Of a stretch of DNA of 64,000 nt, positions 1 through 10,765 are shown in pieces. The notes under the pieces were generated by a model, which was not told where the DNA came from, ran no database searches, and saw only the letters and a program-made list of their open reading frames with translations. Where the stretch lies: the NCBI GenBank assembly GCA_963930645.1, contig OZ005648.1:196203304-196267303 (forward strand), given 5' to 3'. Source of the stretch: Salticus scenicus. Lineage: Eukaryota > Arthropoda > Arachnida > Araneae > Salticidae. The first letter of the stretch is position 1. Each line of letters opens with the position of its first letter. Both the position numbers and the translations under genes were made by a program.

Positions 1-1192
1 CTATGAAAGCCGCTAGAATATTAAAAATGTCAGTGAATAATGTTATAAAGTCTGATCGGCCTTAATACCTTAATGAAATAAAATGAAATAATAACGCTTC
101 TGCATTAGGCTGTTGAAGCAATAACTTGCATGTTGTCCATCAATTAACTTTGTTTTTTTTTTCTTCAGACAGGTTATGGGAGACACAAACACCTGTTCTG
201 CTTACTTTGCCAATTGAATGCAAATGTTCTTGGTCAGTTGACCAAGGTTAGTTTAGAGAGTTTGACAGTTCCTCGATTGTCTGACACGGGCTTTCTTCCA
301 CTTTTGCCCTTAACATGTCATTGTCTTAAGTTGTTGTCTTCCTTATCGACACGAGACGAAAAAATCAAAGTTAACGGATTTTAAATTAGAAAACCACCGT
401 TGGCATTTACGAATGTTTAAAGCATGTGGATAAACATCGCAAATGTTTTTGGTAGCAATTGTTGCGTTACTACTTTTTCGAAACTCAAAAAGGCTACAAT
501 GTCAGATATGTACAAACTCTTTTGGTATTTGGTTGGCTATTTCACTATAAATAGTTTAAAAAAATAAATAAAAATAAAAATAAACTTTAATTATTTTCTA
601 GTAAACAGGTCACTCTAACCTTTAAATGTCTTTGGAACGAGTTTAAGAGCATAATGAGCTATAAAATGAAATTGAATATCAACGCGCGGAAATGGCATTG
701 CATTCCAACGTATACTGTAGGACCTGTTAACGAGGAGCTTAGTACACCGAAAAATGCTGATTAAATCCAAAATCTCGCTAAACCGAATTCAAATTTGTAT
801 AAAAACATATGTACATTAAAAAAATAAATAAATAAAGTAAAATGTTTGATATTTATTTAAAAGTGAAAAAATATTTAACCAAAATTGATTCTTTAAATTT
901 ACTATTTTTTATTGCGGTAACAAACTGTTTAAAATATTGTAATGACTCTGCAGCATAAATAAGTGCTTGTTTTTTAAGTCTAATCTAATATTCCTAGTCG
1001 TTACAATTACTTACTTTTTCGATTCTTGGGCCTTTACCACTTTCGTAATTATATCCTCATTGGTGTTTATATTCGACGATACCTTAACATAATTGAACTC
1101 ATTCATTGTACTAATATTGTACTCAACTTTAAGGAATGTTTGTTTAATCTTTCCAAGAATTAATGGAAAAATTCCAAGAAAACTCTATTTTC
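1..1192. other. A+T-rich DNA, no gene seen
   Basis: No ORF of note, no recognisable repeat end and no RNA gene. A T-run precedes a slightly more mixed stretch at about 165-500. I see nothing I can name. Confidence 0.6.
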
Positions 1193-2386
1193 ACTTTCTC
1201 TTACCCATAAGGTAGAGAAAGTATTGTTTTAGGGTCAAATTTTCAACCGTGAGTTTTTGTTATATTTACACGTTTTGAGGTCCCCTGAATACGAACATCA
1301 TGTTTTTAGCGAATGGTCTGTGTGTCTGTCTGTGTGTTATCAGCATAGCTCAAGAACAAATAGTAGCAGAAAGTCCAAACTTGGTATTCTAAATGTGTAT
1401 GATACATGGATGCTACACTAAGCTTTTCGTTGCGATGAAGCAAATGGTTCGTGTACAGGGACGCCCAAGAGAATTCAAGTACATTACGTGTATAGGGGGG
1501 AAATGCTGATAAATAGAGTTTAACATCTATACACTGCACTAAACCAAATGAAAGGAATATACATTTTTTATGTGCGTAAAAACATGTCTCATGTAGAATA
1601 TGATAGAGAAATAATTCACTGTTCCTTTACAGGGCTACGCAAAAGAACTAGATAAAAGTGCTACAATATTTGCAAATTGAAGGAAGAGTATTTCATGCTG
1701 GATCATGTATTATTACTATAGGATTACATTTAGGTGCACAATGTGGTCTGTATATAATCTTCGAAATATATACAGAGCTGCAAATATTTAAGCGATAACA
1801 TTCCTTTTTGTTGTTAGTAGTTGTGTTTTACTAATAATAATTTACCATTTCCAGGAAAGCTGCTAGGGAATTGAAATAAAATCCTCATAAAGATATGGTA
1901 AACATCGCTTGTTTTTTGTATATTTACACGTTTTGAGACTTCCTGATTACCGTAGTAAAGATTTTTAACGTTTGATCTTTGTCTGTGTCTTTTAGAGTGA
2001 CTTAAAAACGAATAATTTTAGGAGATCCAAATGTTCTCTTTCGAAATTAATATAAGTTTGTTGCTGGAAAGTTTGATCAAGATTGATAAGTTTCAAGGAA
2101 TGTTGCGTGTGAAAATTGTCTGAATAATTTTAAGTGAATTTTAATTTTAATACCAGATTTAAATTCTATATATATATATAGGTGCAGTAATGAAACGGGA
2201 GGTTGAGGGGGGCCGAAGCCCCCTCACACAGAACTAATTACCATATAAAACTCTTCCGAAGTCTTATTTGAATTGTTTTAACATAGGTTTACATAACAGT
2301 ACTCGTTATGTTACCTCTTAATCTCCAACATGTATTTATAGTATTAAATTTCAGGGTAAAAGAAAGGCGTGTGAGTAACACACCAG
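1193..2386 (+). mobile_element. HINE-like (Helentron-associated) element, family D copy 1
   Basis: Non-autonomous element with no coding capacity. The 5' end starts with ACTTTCTCTTACCC and folds back on itself (ACTTTCTCTTACC ... GGTAGAGAAAGT). Near the 3' end lies the inverted partner (here GGGTAAAAGAAAG), followed by a short hairpin of the type GTGTGAGTnACACAC and the end CCAG. One inverted repeat at the 5' tip and the other subterminal, before a 3' hairpin, is the asymmetric arrangement known from Helentrons/HINEs (DINE-1 type). Other copies lie near 4.4, 46.9, 48.3, 54.6 and 41.8 kb. The assignment to Helentrons is inferred from end structure only. Confidence 0.65.
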
Positions 2387-3370
2387 ATTATTTATTATTT
2401 ATGTATACCTTGCATTTTATTGTTTCTATAATTACCTCGTTGAAATAGCATACTTCTATGCATTTATAACATTATACCAAACGAAATACCTCTTTTTTCT
2501 CATTAAATTCAGAATCTCATTAAATGCAAGCTCGTTATAAGTAAGTCCTACTTTATATATTTCTCGCTAGATTTAAGGAATAAGAAATAGCGACGTCTCG
2601 AACTCCAAAGTAAATAATAAAATAAAAGATAGTTATTTCGACAGAATTTAGGGTACCGTCATCAGTACATCTTTATGTAACAATGACGGTGCGCTAAATG
2701 CTTCCGAAACAGCTGACTCCTATTTTATTTTATTTTTCATTTATTTATTTTATTTTATTTCAATTTTATTTTATTATTTCATTTTTATTATTTATTTATT
2801 TATTCATTTATTTATTGACGTTCAAAGTGTTTATTATTTTATTCGTGTCATTTTATCTAGCGCCAAGTCATCTTTTAATATTTGAAATCGAATTTAATAT
2901 TTGAAAAATATTGCCTTTCAATAACCCATAAAAAAGAAATTACTTTTTATAGCCACCTTTAAAGCAAAATAAAAGTAAACAACAATAACTCTATTGAAAA
3001 TGCAATTTTGTGGGTAAAAATTACCCTTCTTGACGTCAGTTTTAAAATCAATATTTTGAATATTTTCTAAAAAGCGAAGTTTTTAGATTTGGAAATCGCT
3101 TTCCTTTATTCAAATATCATTATAATTTTTGAAAAGTATCTTACTTATTAAAAGCAAACAAAAGAGTTATATTACAGATTCTGCGCTATAATTATGCGTT
3201 AAAGAGGAAAAATTTTTGAAACTTGCTAAATATTGAGTATTGTATTTTTAAACATCAAGGTTGAAAACTTTTATAACCAATATGGTGTATCTTGCTTTTT
3301 ACTTCGTGTAGTTACTGAAAATGAAATCAAACCCATTTTTAAGTTAATTAATTAATTTTTACACATTTTT
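2387..3370. other. A+T-rich spacer with ATTT-rich stretch and start of a ~250 bp repeat unit
   Basis: About 2715-2820 is a low-complexity ATTT run whose translation is meaningless. From about 3290 the sequence (CTTTTTAC..., GAAAATGAAAT..., TTAATTAATTAA) aligns by eye with the ~250 bp unit seen at 5.64-5.9 kb and across the Gypsy insertion. This is the first part of a unit later interrupted by the C element at 3371. Confidence 0.5.
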
Positions 3371-4391
3371 ACTTTCTTCGATATTCAATAGAAGAAAGTA
3401 TTGGATTCGTAAAAATTTTCGACTTCCGGTTTTCGACGGATTTACCCGTTTTGAGAGGTCTAGAACACGATTTAACCACTTTTAGAAAATATCTCTGTGT
3501 GTGTGTGTATGTATGTGTGTGACAAAAATTTTGTGGCAACTGTATACACGGAATTACTGTTCAGAATTATACATAAATATATGTCGATACACCTTGACCT
3601 AAATTAGTGCCTATCAACTTTTGGTTTCAACAGCTCAACAGGTGGCGCTGCTGTACAGCGATTTCTGCAAATGCAGGAGAGGCTTTATCTCAGGTTCTAT
3701 TGAATATAATCAACAAAACTTGATATGTGAGATGGCCATTATGAGATATTATGCTCATTCAATTTGAATACTTATCGGCCAACATGTGGCGCTGCTATAC
3801 AGCGATTTCCGCAGTTTAAGGGAGGCTATATCTCAGGAACTACTGCACAGAATTGCCTATAAATGTGTATGTTGATGAATCTTAACATATATTAGTGCCT
3901 GTAAACTTTTGGTGCAAACCGCTCAACAGGTGGCGCTGTTAAATATAAAGTTCCACAAGTTAAAGAAAGGCTATATCTATGGCGTAGGTTCTGTGGCGTA
4001 TCATCAAACAAAACTAAAATATGAGAAGGCCATTATGAGACATTATGCTGACTCACTTTGGAGGCTTATCGGCTAATAGGTGGCGCTGCTATACTGCAAA
4101 TTTCATCGATAACAGGATGATTATATCTCAACGTCTATGGTATAAAACTATACGAAACTTGATATGTGAGATAACCATTATAAAAACGCATTTTTTAAGA
4201 TGTTATTTAAAAACGGTAAAACTGCCTTTCTTTGGATATTTAGTGTTAGATTTGCCAAAGATGAAAATCATTTGTATCTATCATGTTAAGTAATTTCAAT
4301 AAATATTTTTTTTTTTTATAAATTATTCGCACTTAGCGAATTTGTATAGGAAAATACAGAAGAAAGTCTTGTGATGGTCACAACATACTAG
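3371..4391 (+). mobile_element. HINE-like element, family C copy 1
   Basis: The 5' end ACTTTCTTC forms a hairpin with GAAGAAAGT 11 bases on. Near the 3' end the inverted partner GAAGAAAGT at about 4362 is followed by the hairpin TTGTGATGGTCACAA and the end CATACTAG, then a T. The CTAG end before T is the classical Helitron-class terminus, and the 5'-terminal/3'-subterminal inverted repeat is the Helentron/HINE signature. Inside are four loosely repeated blocks of about 146 bp, each containing a GGTGGCGCTG-like core (about 3640, 3785, 3930, 4078). A GT-rich tract sits at 3496-3522. No coding region is supported. Confidence 0.7.
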
Positions 4392-4436
4392 TTTTTTCTT
4401 TGAATGATTCTAGTAATTATACTCTGTTGATTTTTA

Positions 4437-5633
4437 GCCCGCTATATCCCTCGTATATGGTAGCGAAAGTACTATTTTTGGATCAAATTTGCGAAATTGA
4501 GTTTTAGTTATATTTACACGTTTTGTGGTCCCTGAACCAGAAAATTATGTTTTTAGCGGTTGGCCTCTGTGTGTGTCAGTGTGTGTGTGTCTGTCTGTTA
4601 TAAGCATATCCCAAGAACAAACTTTAGAAGAAAGTCCAAACTCGATATTCTAAATGTGTATCATATAGGCACGCTACATTAAACGTTTCGTCGAGATCAT
4701 GCAAATGATTCGTGTGCAGGGACATCAAAAAGAATTCAAATACATTATGTCTATGGGGAAATTTCTGGTAAGTACATTGTAAAACATATAGGCTTAAACA
4801 TAGCGGAATAAACAAAACTTTTTATATGCATAAAAGCATGTTTTGTGTAGATTGTGGTATGTAAATCAATCATCATTCCTTTATAGGGCTACTCAAAGTA
4901 TTGGGATATATTGGGGCTACATTTGGAATTTGCTGGGAATCGTAATTAATTTTGGGTTAGATGTTTTTCAAGTAAGACCAAATTTAAATGCACAATATTG
5001 TTTATAGTTCATAATGTTTACAGACAATATACAAAGCTATCAAAATTGAGCTTTCCATTGGATGTAATTGATGAAAGTGCTTTGCTGCATTTTACTATGT
5101 CGTCAAACACTGCTTAGAAAGGAAAATTTGTTTTTCATACACATACTGTAATGAAATTATTTTTTGAAGTTCAATTTTCAACTACGTTTTTTGTATAATA
5201 TTACGTTTTGAGGCCGATTAGGAAAGTTCAGTTTCTCGCCGTTAAGTTGTATGTATATCTCTCATAATCACAACTTAAAAACAAATAACTGCAAGAAATT
5301 TGAATTTAATATTTTGAAGTTCGTGTTAGTTTACCACTTAAAATGTTGATCAAGATTGGGAAGTTTGAAGTAAAATCAATAACAGTCTTGTATATATATA
5401 TATATATATTTAAATATATGTAATCACTGTTGTTGAACGGGAGATTGAGAGAGGCGCGATAGCCAGGCTCACATAGAATTACATGTCAAATAAGAGTATT
5501 CCTTAATAAATTGTAGATTATTTTTAAAGTATATTGAACTTTTTTATCTTACGTTATTGATCTCAAAACTTATGCAATCTATCTTTATAGCACTGAAATG
5601 CAGGGTAAGAGAAAGTCGTGTGAGTGACACACC
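4437..5633 (+). mobile_element. HINE-like element, family D copy 2
   Basis: Aligns throughout with the copy at 1193-2386 (shared blocks after the 5' hairpin, the ACACGTTTTG block, the TATATA tract and the GAACGGGAG block). The 5' hairpin is degraded. The 3' end is well kept: GGGTAAGAGAAAGT, then GTGTGAGTGACACAC and CA before a T-run. It lies 45 bp after the end of the C element, inside the same ~250 bp repeat unit. Non-coding. Confidence 0.65.
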
Positions 5634-5639
5634 ATTTTT

Positions 5640-5969
5640 TTTTAAATAAAAATTAATATAGTTTATGTATAACTTGTGTTAAGATTTCAAGGTTGCGTCA
5701 AGCTAACCTTTAAAGGTACTGCATTAAAATTAAGAAAGTTTTTAATTTAAGGATATGATATTTATTGCTTTTTATTGCATATAATTAGAGAAAATGAAGT
5801 AAAATCAATTTGAAAATCATTTATTGAATTTGAAAACGTTTTCATTTTCTTGAATGATTTTAGCAAATGTACTCTCATGATCTTTTCCATTTTATTTTCA
5901 AATTAATATAGTTTATGTATATTTTACGTTAAAATTACGATTTTACGAAAGATTAACATTTAATGGAAT
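5640..5969. repeat. ~250 bp tandem repeat, one unit plus the start of the next
   Basis: AATTAATATAGTTTATGTAT occurs at about 5651 and again at about 5901, and the sequence after each copy aligns. The second unit stops at 5969, where the Gypsy LTR begins, and continues at 20195 (ATTAAGAAAGCTTTT..., TTTTTATTGAGTATAATTA..., TTCTTGGATGATTCT). A further partial unit surrounds the C and D elements upstream. Confidence 0.65.
5966..5969. repeat. Target site duplication GAAT, left
   Basis: GAAT directly precedes the LTR TG. The same four bases follow the other LTR at 20195-20198. A 4-bp duplication fits a Ty3/Gypsy integrase. Confidence 0.75.
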
Positions 5970-8410
5970 TGTTACGGTTTTTTCTTTATCTGTAATTTTC
6001 ATTTATCTTATAATATCTATAATTTTCTTATAATAGTATACAACCTATTATAGACTTCATTTATCTTATAGAGCAAATTTAACTTTTAAATGGCCTAACT
6101 CGTATAGCGTACATTGCTTGTTACCGTTGTGTTTTCCTTAGTGAGTGATGCATAACATAAATTACTCTTGCTTAAAATTTCTTTAAGATTTTCAGTTCAT
6201 CCTCATTTTTTTTTTTTTTACTTATGTATGGCTCCGACACCAGTATGTACTTTAAAAAAAAAACCCCTAGCTGAAAAGGCCACTCTAACCTTTAATTAAC
6301 AAATCTATTTCACACAAGCCGTATAAATAACAGTTTCCACAGCCTATATCAAATAGATAGGTTTTCAATATTTTAGAGTAACCCTACAAAATAATTAAAT
6401 AGAGTACAAAAAACTGCTAAAGTGACATTCACCCAACATTAATTCACATGACAGCCAGACCATGTAAAGTTGTGTTAACCTCGCCATGGACCAACAGTCA
6501 CCCTTGATTACAATATGGGTGAATGAAACTTTTAAGTTTTTTTAAAAATTCAGCTAAAATAACTTATACATGTATCACTACAGTAGTAAGCCATACTATC
6601 ATATCAGTTAAGCCTTACATCTATTCCTAAATTAAGATTTTTTTTTTTTTTTTTTTTTAATTATCATGAAAGCATCACTCATTGAACATTTAAATTTCCC
6701 ATTAAACCAAATAATGTATAACCCCAGGTACTTATGATTATTTAATTACAAAGGGTAATTAAGATTAAAAAAAAATGATTAAGATAGTTAAGCTTCATAA
6801 CTTCTTCTTTAAACTTCACTTTGAAAATTTTTCTAAAGGTCTTTCCAATTAAAAAAAAAAAATTTTAATTATAAACTAAAGTGACTCACTATTGCCATAA
6901 AAATAGACAATTATACATGACTTTTATATCCTTCTTTTATTAAATAAAGGATCCATTAATTCATCTACAATTAACTATAAACACAAAACTGGCAAGCCAA
7001 AAAAAAAAATGTATACTTAATTGCCGGCCGGACAAAGACCAGGCTACATCAAGCTCACTAGTAAAAAAAAAAGAAAGAGACAATACATTCATATTACGTA
7101 TTCAACAGATTAGCACAGATTAGCTACAATTAAAATTTATCTCTACTTAAATTAGTACTTATCAAAGTAACAACAATGGTACTTAACTTGAGGGTGTGAT
7201 GGAGGCTTCCTTAGGCCGTACTTTTCAACACTACGATGACTTACGGGAACTAAAAGGAGCTAGGGAAGGTTGAAATGTTATCCATACTCTCACAGGTCGT
7301 AGTGCGTTGTTCCGAAACTCTGGAGGTAGGCTCATCCTCGTAGAATTAGCTGGGTCGTCATCCTTTCATTTGGGTTTTTCTCTAATTGGGGATTTCTGCT
7401 GGCCCCATGTCTGCCGGTAAATCCCAGCTACACCTGGCTGGCTCAAGACTTTTGCTACTTTTATTTGATGGCTACCCCTAGAAAAACCATTGTACCCTTT
7501 TTAAGCCACCCTGCTCAGAACCTTTCTAATCCACTCCATTTCTTCCACAGGGGGCGGCCAGGGCTCCAAAAGGAATTTGAGTATTTTTTTTTCCTGCAGC
7601 ACGCTCCACGAATAATTCTACTCTCATTGCAATTTTTTTTTCTTATATATATCCATTTTTTCGCACAGCTTCGCTCCGCTAACCCTCCATCGTTCTGTCG
7701 TCCCTCCTGTATGCTCTCCCTTTCTACTTCTACCCTCCCGCCAGATCAGGGAGAGGAGCTCAGCCAATCAGCTTACTTTTCGCCTTCCGCGGTCCCGCCT
7801 CTCTCACTCCTGAGAGGACAAAGCACGTTTTTTAGTCTCTCCGTACTTTGAAAATTTTTTCCCACTGCTTATAATACAAATTTCTTAGAAGAGACATTAG
7901 CACTGCTCTTCCCATGTAATAAAATAACAAAATAATATTTGAGGGTCCCTTGAATTCCCAAAAGGGGCCATAAAACTTAACAGCCCTTATTATCCGTGTA
8001 TTTTAACAGCCGAAAAACAGCAATAAAAATCTGCCATCTTTAACCATATTCACAAAGTGCATGTCTAACTTTTTTTATTTTCTTAACAGTGACTGGCGTC
8101 TGATAATTACTTGTTTACACCGATTCGGGTCATTTTGTCAAGGCACCTGTTTTCTGCGTGACGATAAGATCTACGTCTATCAGCTTTGAGCAGCTGTTTT
8201 GCGAAGCAAGCTTATTTTTCTCTTTTTCTTTTTCCCTTTCATTACCTCAAAAGAGGCCTCTTAAAGCTGACTTTTATTGCAAGCAAGTTTTACCATAATG
8301 CCTTTAACTCATTTCAAATGAAAAAGATACTATTTTAACTCACATGATTTCACTTATTTTTTTTTTTTTTTACACATAAAATGTTGTTATTAATACATTT
8401 AAACATAACA
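5970..8410 (-). repeat. 3' LTR of the Gypsy element
   Basis: Direct repeat of 17726-20194 with TGTTA...TAACA ends. At about 2.44 kb it is long for a Gypsy LTR. Read on the minus strand it holds a C+G-rich block with an inverted CCAAT box (7764-7768), a TATA-like stretch (7643-7652) and, about 180 bp further, an AATAAA-like signal near 7458-7464. U3 would then be roughly 8410 to 7620; R and U5 limits are not determined. A plus-strand ORF at 7465-7851 lies across the promoter block. Its copy in the other LTR is broken by a T-run length change, so I do not treat it as a gene. Confidence 0.92.
7640..7830 (-). promoter_or_regulatory. Putative LTR promoter block (3' LTR copy)
   Basis: The only C+G-rich stretch of the LTR. 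It contains CCCGCC (GC-box-like) near 7793, CCAATCA at 7764-7770 and, downstream in minus-strand sense, TATATATAAG at about 7643-7652. The order GC box, CCAAT, TATA fits a Pol II promoter driving minus-strand transcription. Inference from motifs only. Confidence 0.4.
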
Positions 8411-8426
8411 AAATACCCTCCGTGTG
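8411..8426 (-). other. Candidate polypurine tract of the Gypsy element
   Basis: The minus strand just before the 3' LTR reads CGGAGGGTATTT then TGTTA. The GGAGGG core is a short, weak purine run at the expected position. Confidence 0.35.
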
Positions 8427-10765
8427 AGCTAAAAAAAAAAAAAATTAAGAACTGGTGTCAGGTGTTTGACCTCCCCTCATATACTGGCTGTTTGCCATGA
8501 ATTGGAGATTTTAGATAATTTTTTTTTTTTTTTTTTTTTTTTGAGTTTTGAAAAGAAGGCCAAAGACGCAGCATCAGTCTGCGCTCTCATGTAAGTCAAA
8601 CGTCGACTCCACATGAGAGGCAAGACTATCTACTACAGCCCTTGCGCGAGCCCTGAGTCTGGCCACAACTCAGGCAACTTCCAAAATTTTTTTTTTTCGA
8701 TTTTTCCTTTTTTTTTTTTTTTTTTTTTTTTTATACAAGAGAGGGTAGCACTCTGACCCCAATTCATTCACCAAGAATTAATTCTCGCCTAAAGAAATGA
8801 GTGCAACTCGACTCGAGGGAACATACTATTTGTCATAACCTCGTATCGAATTTTTGACACTTGTTTGCTACTTCTCGTGTTTCCCTGTTAGCACCACGTG
8901 GGGGAGGGCGAGGTTTAATCAATAGCTTTCCTACCTTAAAAAATTTTGACTACTGCTAAGCAGGAGTTCGTGTCGGGGATGCCTCCATTACACCTATTAC
9001 ATACATTTAAATTTTTGACTATAACCCAAACATGGGATAATACAAGTATATATGAGATACAACCTGCTACTTGACGAGATAAATACACACGTGACAGTTA
9101 CATGTACATCAATATTTCACAAAAGACACCGTAAGACAAAAACAAACAGCCCTACATTATACAATTACGTAACATAATTATATTACAATACCTTGATTAC
9201 GTGCATGTTTTATAATACACAACCACAAATATAGCACCTCGCAGGGTGTTGTTACAACCATTGTAATATTTGGATGTATACAGTTCATTTCTATTACACA
9301 CGGTCATGGAACCGGTGACTGCCAACTCCACCAAGGTATCTTGATAATGTTGTACATTAGTTAGTGCTTACATATTCATAAAAGTTTTTTTTTTTATATA
9401 TATGGTTGTAGCACTAGGTTGATTTTTGCACAGTGGATGCCGACAGAAAGAACCTGTAAAGTTTCCATAACATGCTACATGTCTCAAGCAATTTTTCATT
9501 GCAATAAAGTTTTTCTGCTCCAAATATACTAAGTAAAATATTACACTATATTACATTCCATGGATGTTTCTTTGAAATTAGCAATTTAGCAATTTATCCT
9601 AAAATTAATTTTCATCCCGAAGCAGGCAATACTCCACATGGGAGAAACTGGCCCTAACCCAATACGGCATAGTAAAAGAAAAATAATGTTTGTAATTTGA
9701 GAAAGAAAAAGGGGAATTTTTTTTTTTTTTTAATTTCTTACAAAGGTATAGGACACCGCATTCAGACTCCACTCAATGTGTGAGAAAAAAAAATTTTCCA
9801 ACACCCAAAAAAAATTTTTCTTGCACACCACTTATGTAGGTGAAATGTCGTATATTTATCTTCCCTAGACTACACATGTATATTAACTCGAGAGACCGCA
9901 GGGAAGACCACTGATTTCCCCAAAAAAAATTTTTACTACCCATAACTTTTATTCGGACAAAACACAAACACTACAAAAATGAGTAAGGGAAAAGTAAAAA
10001 AAAACAAAACGCAAAACTGTAACAATAAAAGAAATTTCATAGTATGGTAAACAGACCCAGTAATTAAGTAAAAGGAATATGTACATTATTTACATTATAA
10101 GTGTAGTAATACATTTTCTAAAACAAGGTGTGCTGCCAAATACAAGACTAAAACACCGAAAGAACCTGACCATAACCCAGACTCCTAAACACTAACACAA
10201 ATCAATCGCCTGATTTGTTGAATCACACCAGATCCGTATAGGGTACTCACAGTGTGTTTAGGTATAACTTAACTCTAGCACCTCCTAACTTGGGGCTAGG
10301 CCGTCCAGTACACAAATTTGATATAAATATACCGAACTCTTCTTTGTTCGACTGATTACGACCTGAGATTCCTCTAAAACAAAACACATGTATTTAGCAG
10401 TATAAAATTTTCCTTGCATCACCATGTATGTCCCTATGCGGCACAGATCAGTTTAGAACTAGGGTATGAAAACGCATACTAACATATGTTTCAAACTAAA
10501 GAACAAAAAAAATTTTACTTCCTCCCCCAATGTCTGTTCACCTACACATTAATTTATTACTAACAGTGAAACAACTGTATTTGCATGCTTTATTCTATCT
10601 TAGCAACACACAAACAAAAGAAAAATTTCCCGACAATCGCATTTGAATGTTTACGTGAGAAAAATGAACCTGACACCAATAATACAATCCCCACAAAAAA
10701 AAATTTACAACCTCGTAGAGAGAAGAAAAAAATATATATATATACACCTAAGAAAAAAAAAATAT
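8411..10765 (-). other. Non-coding 3' internal region of the Gypsy element
   Basis: About 2.35 kb between the pol stop and the 3' LTR, where gypsy-type errantiviruses carry env. The open frames here are short and low-complexity, and none has a signal peptide, transmembrane segment or fusion-like motif that I can see. Long T-runs occur at about 8520-8542, 8688-8732 and 9719-9732. The region may be a decayed env/accessory region or a long 3' UTR. Confidence 0.6.

Noticed and set aside
2698..2904. F/Y/L-rich frames over ATTT and T tracts (also near 16.8, 27.6 and 30.6 kb)
   Set aside because: Low-complexity translation of A+T-rich repeats; no start context or homology-like pattern.
7465..7851. 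128-aa plus-strand frame inside the LTR
   Set aside because: It overlaps the minus-strand promoter block, has no domain, and its copy in the other LTR (from 19232) is frameshifted by a T-run length change.
8411..10765. env gene expected after pol
   Set aside because: No ORF with signal peptide, transmembrane or fusion-like features; the longest frames are short and low-complexity.
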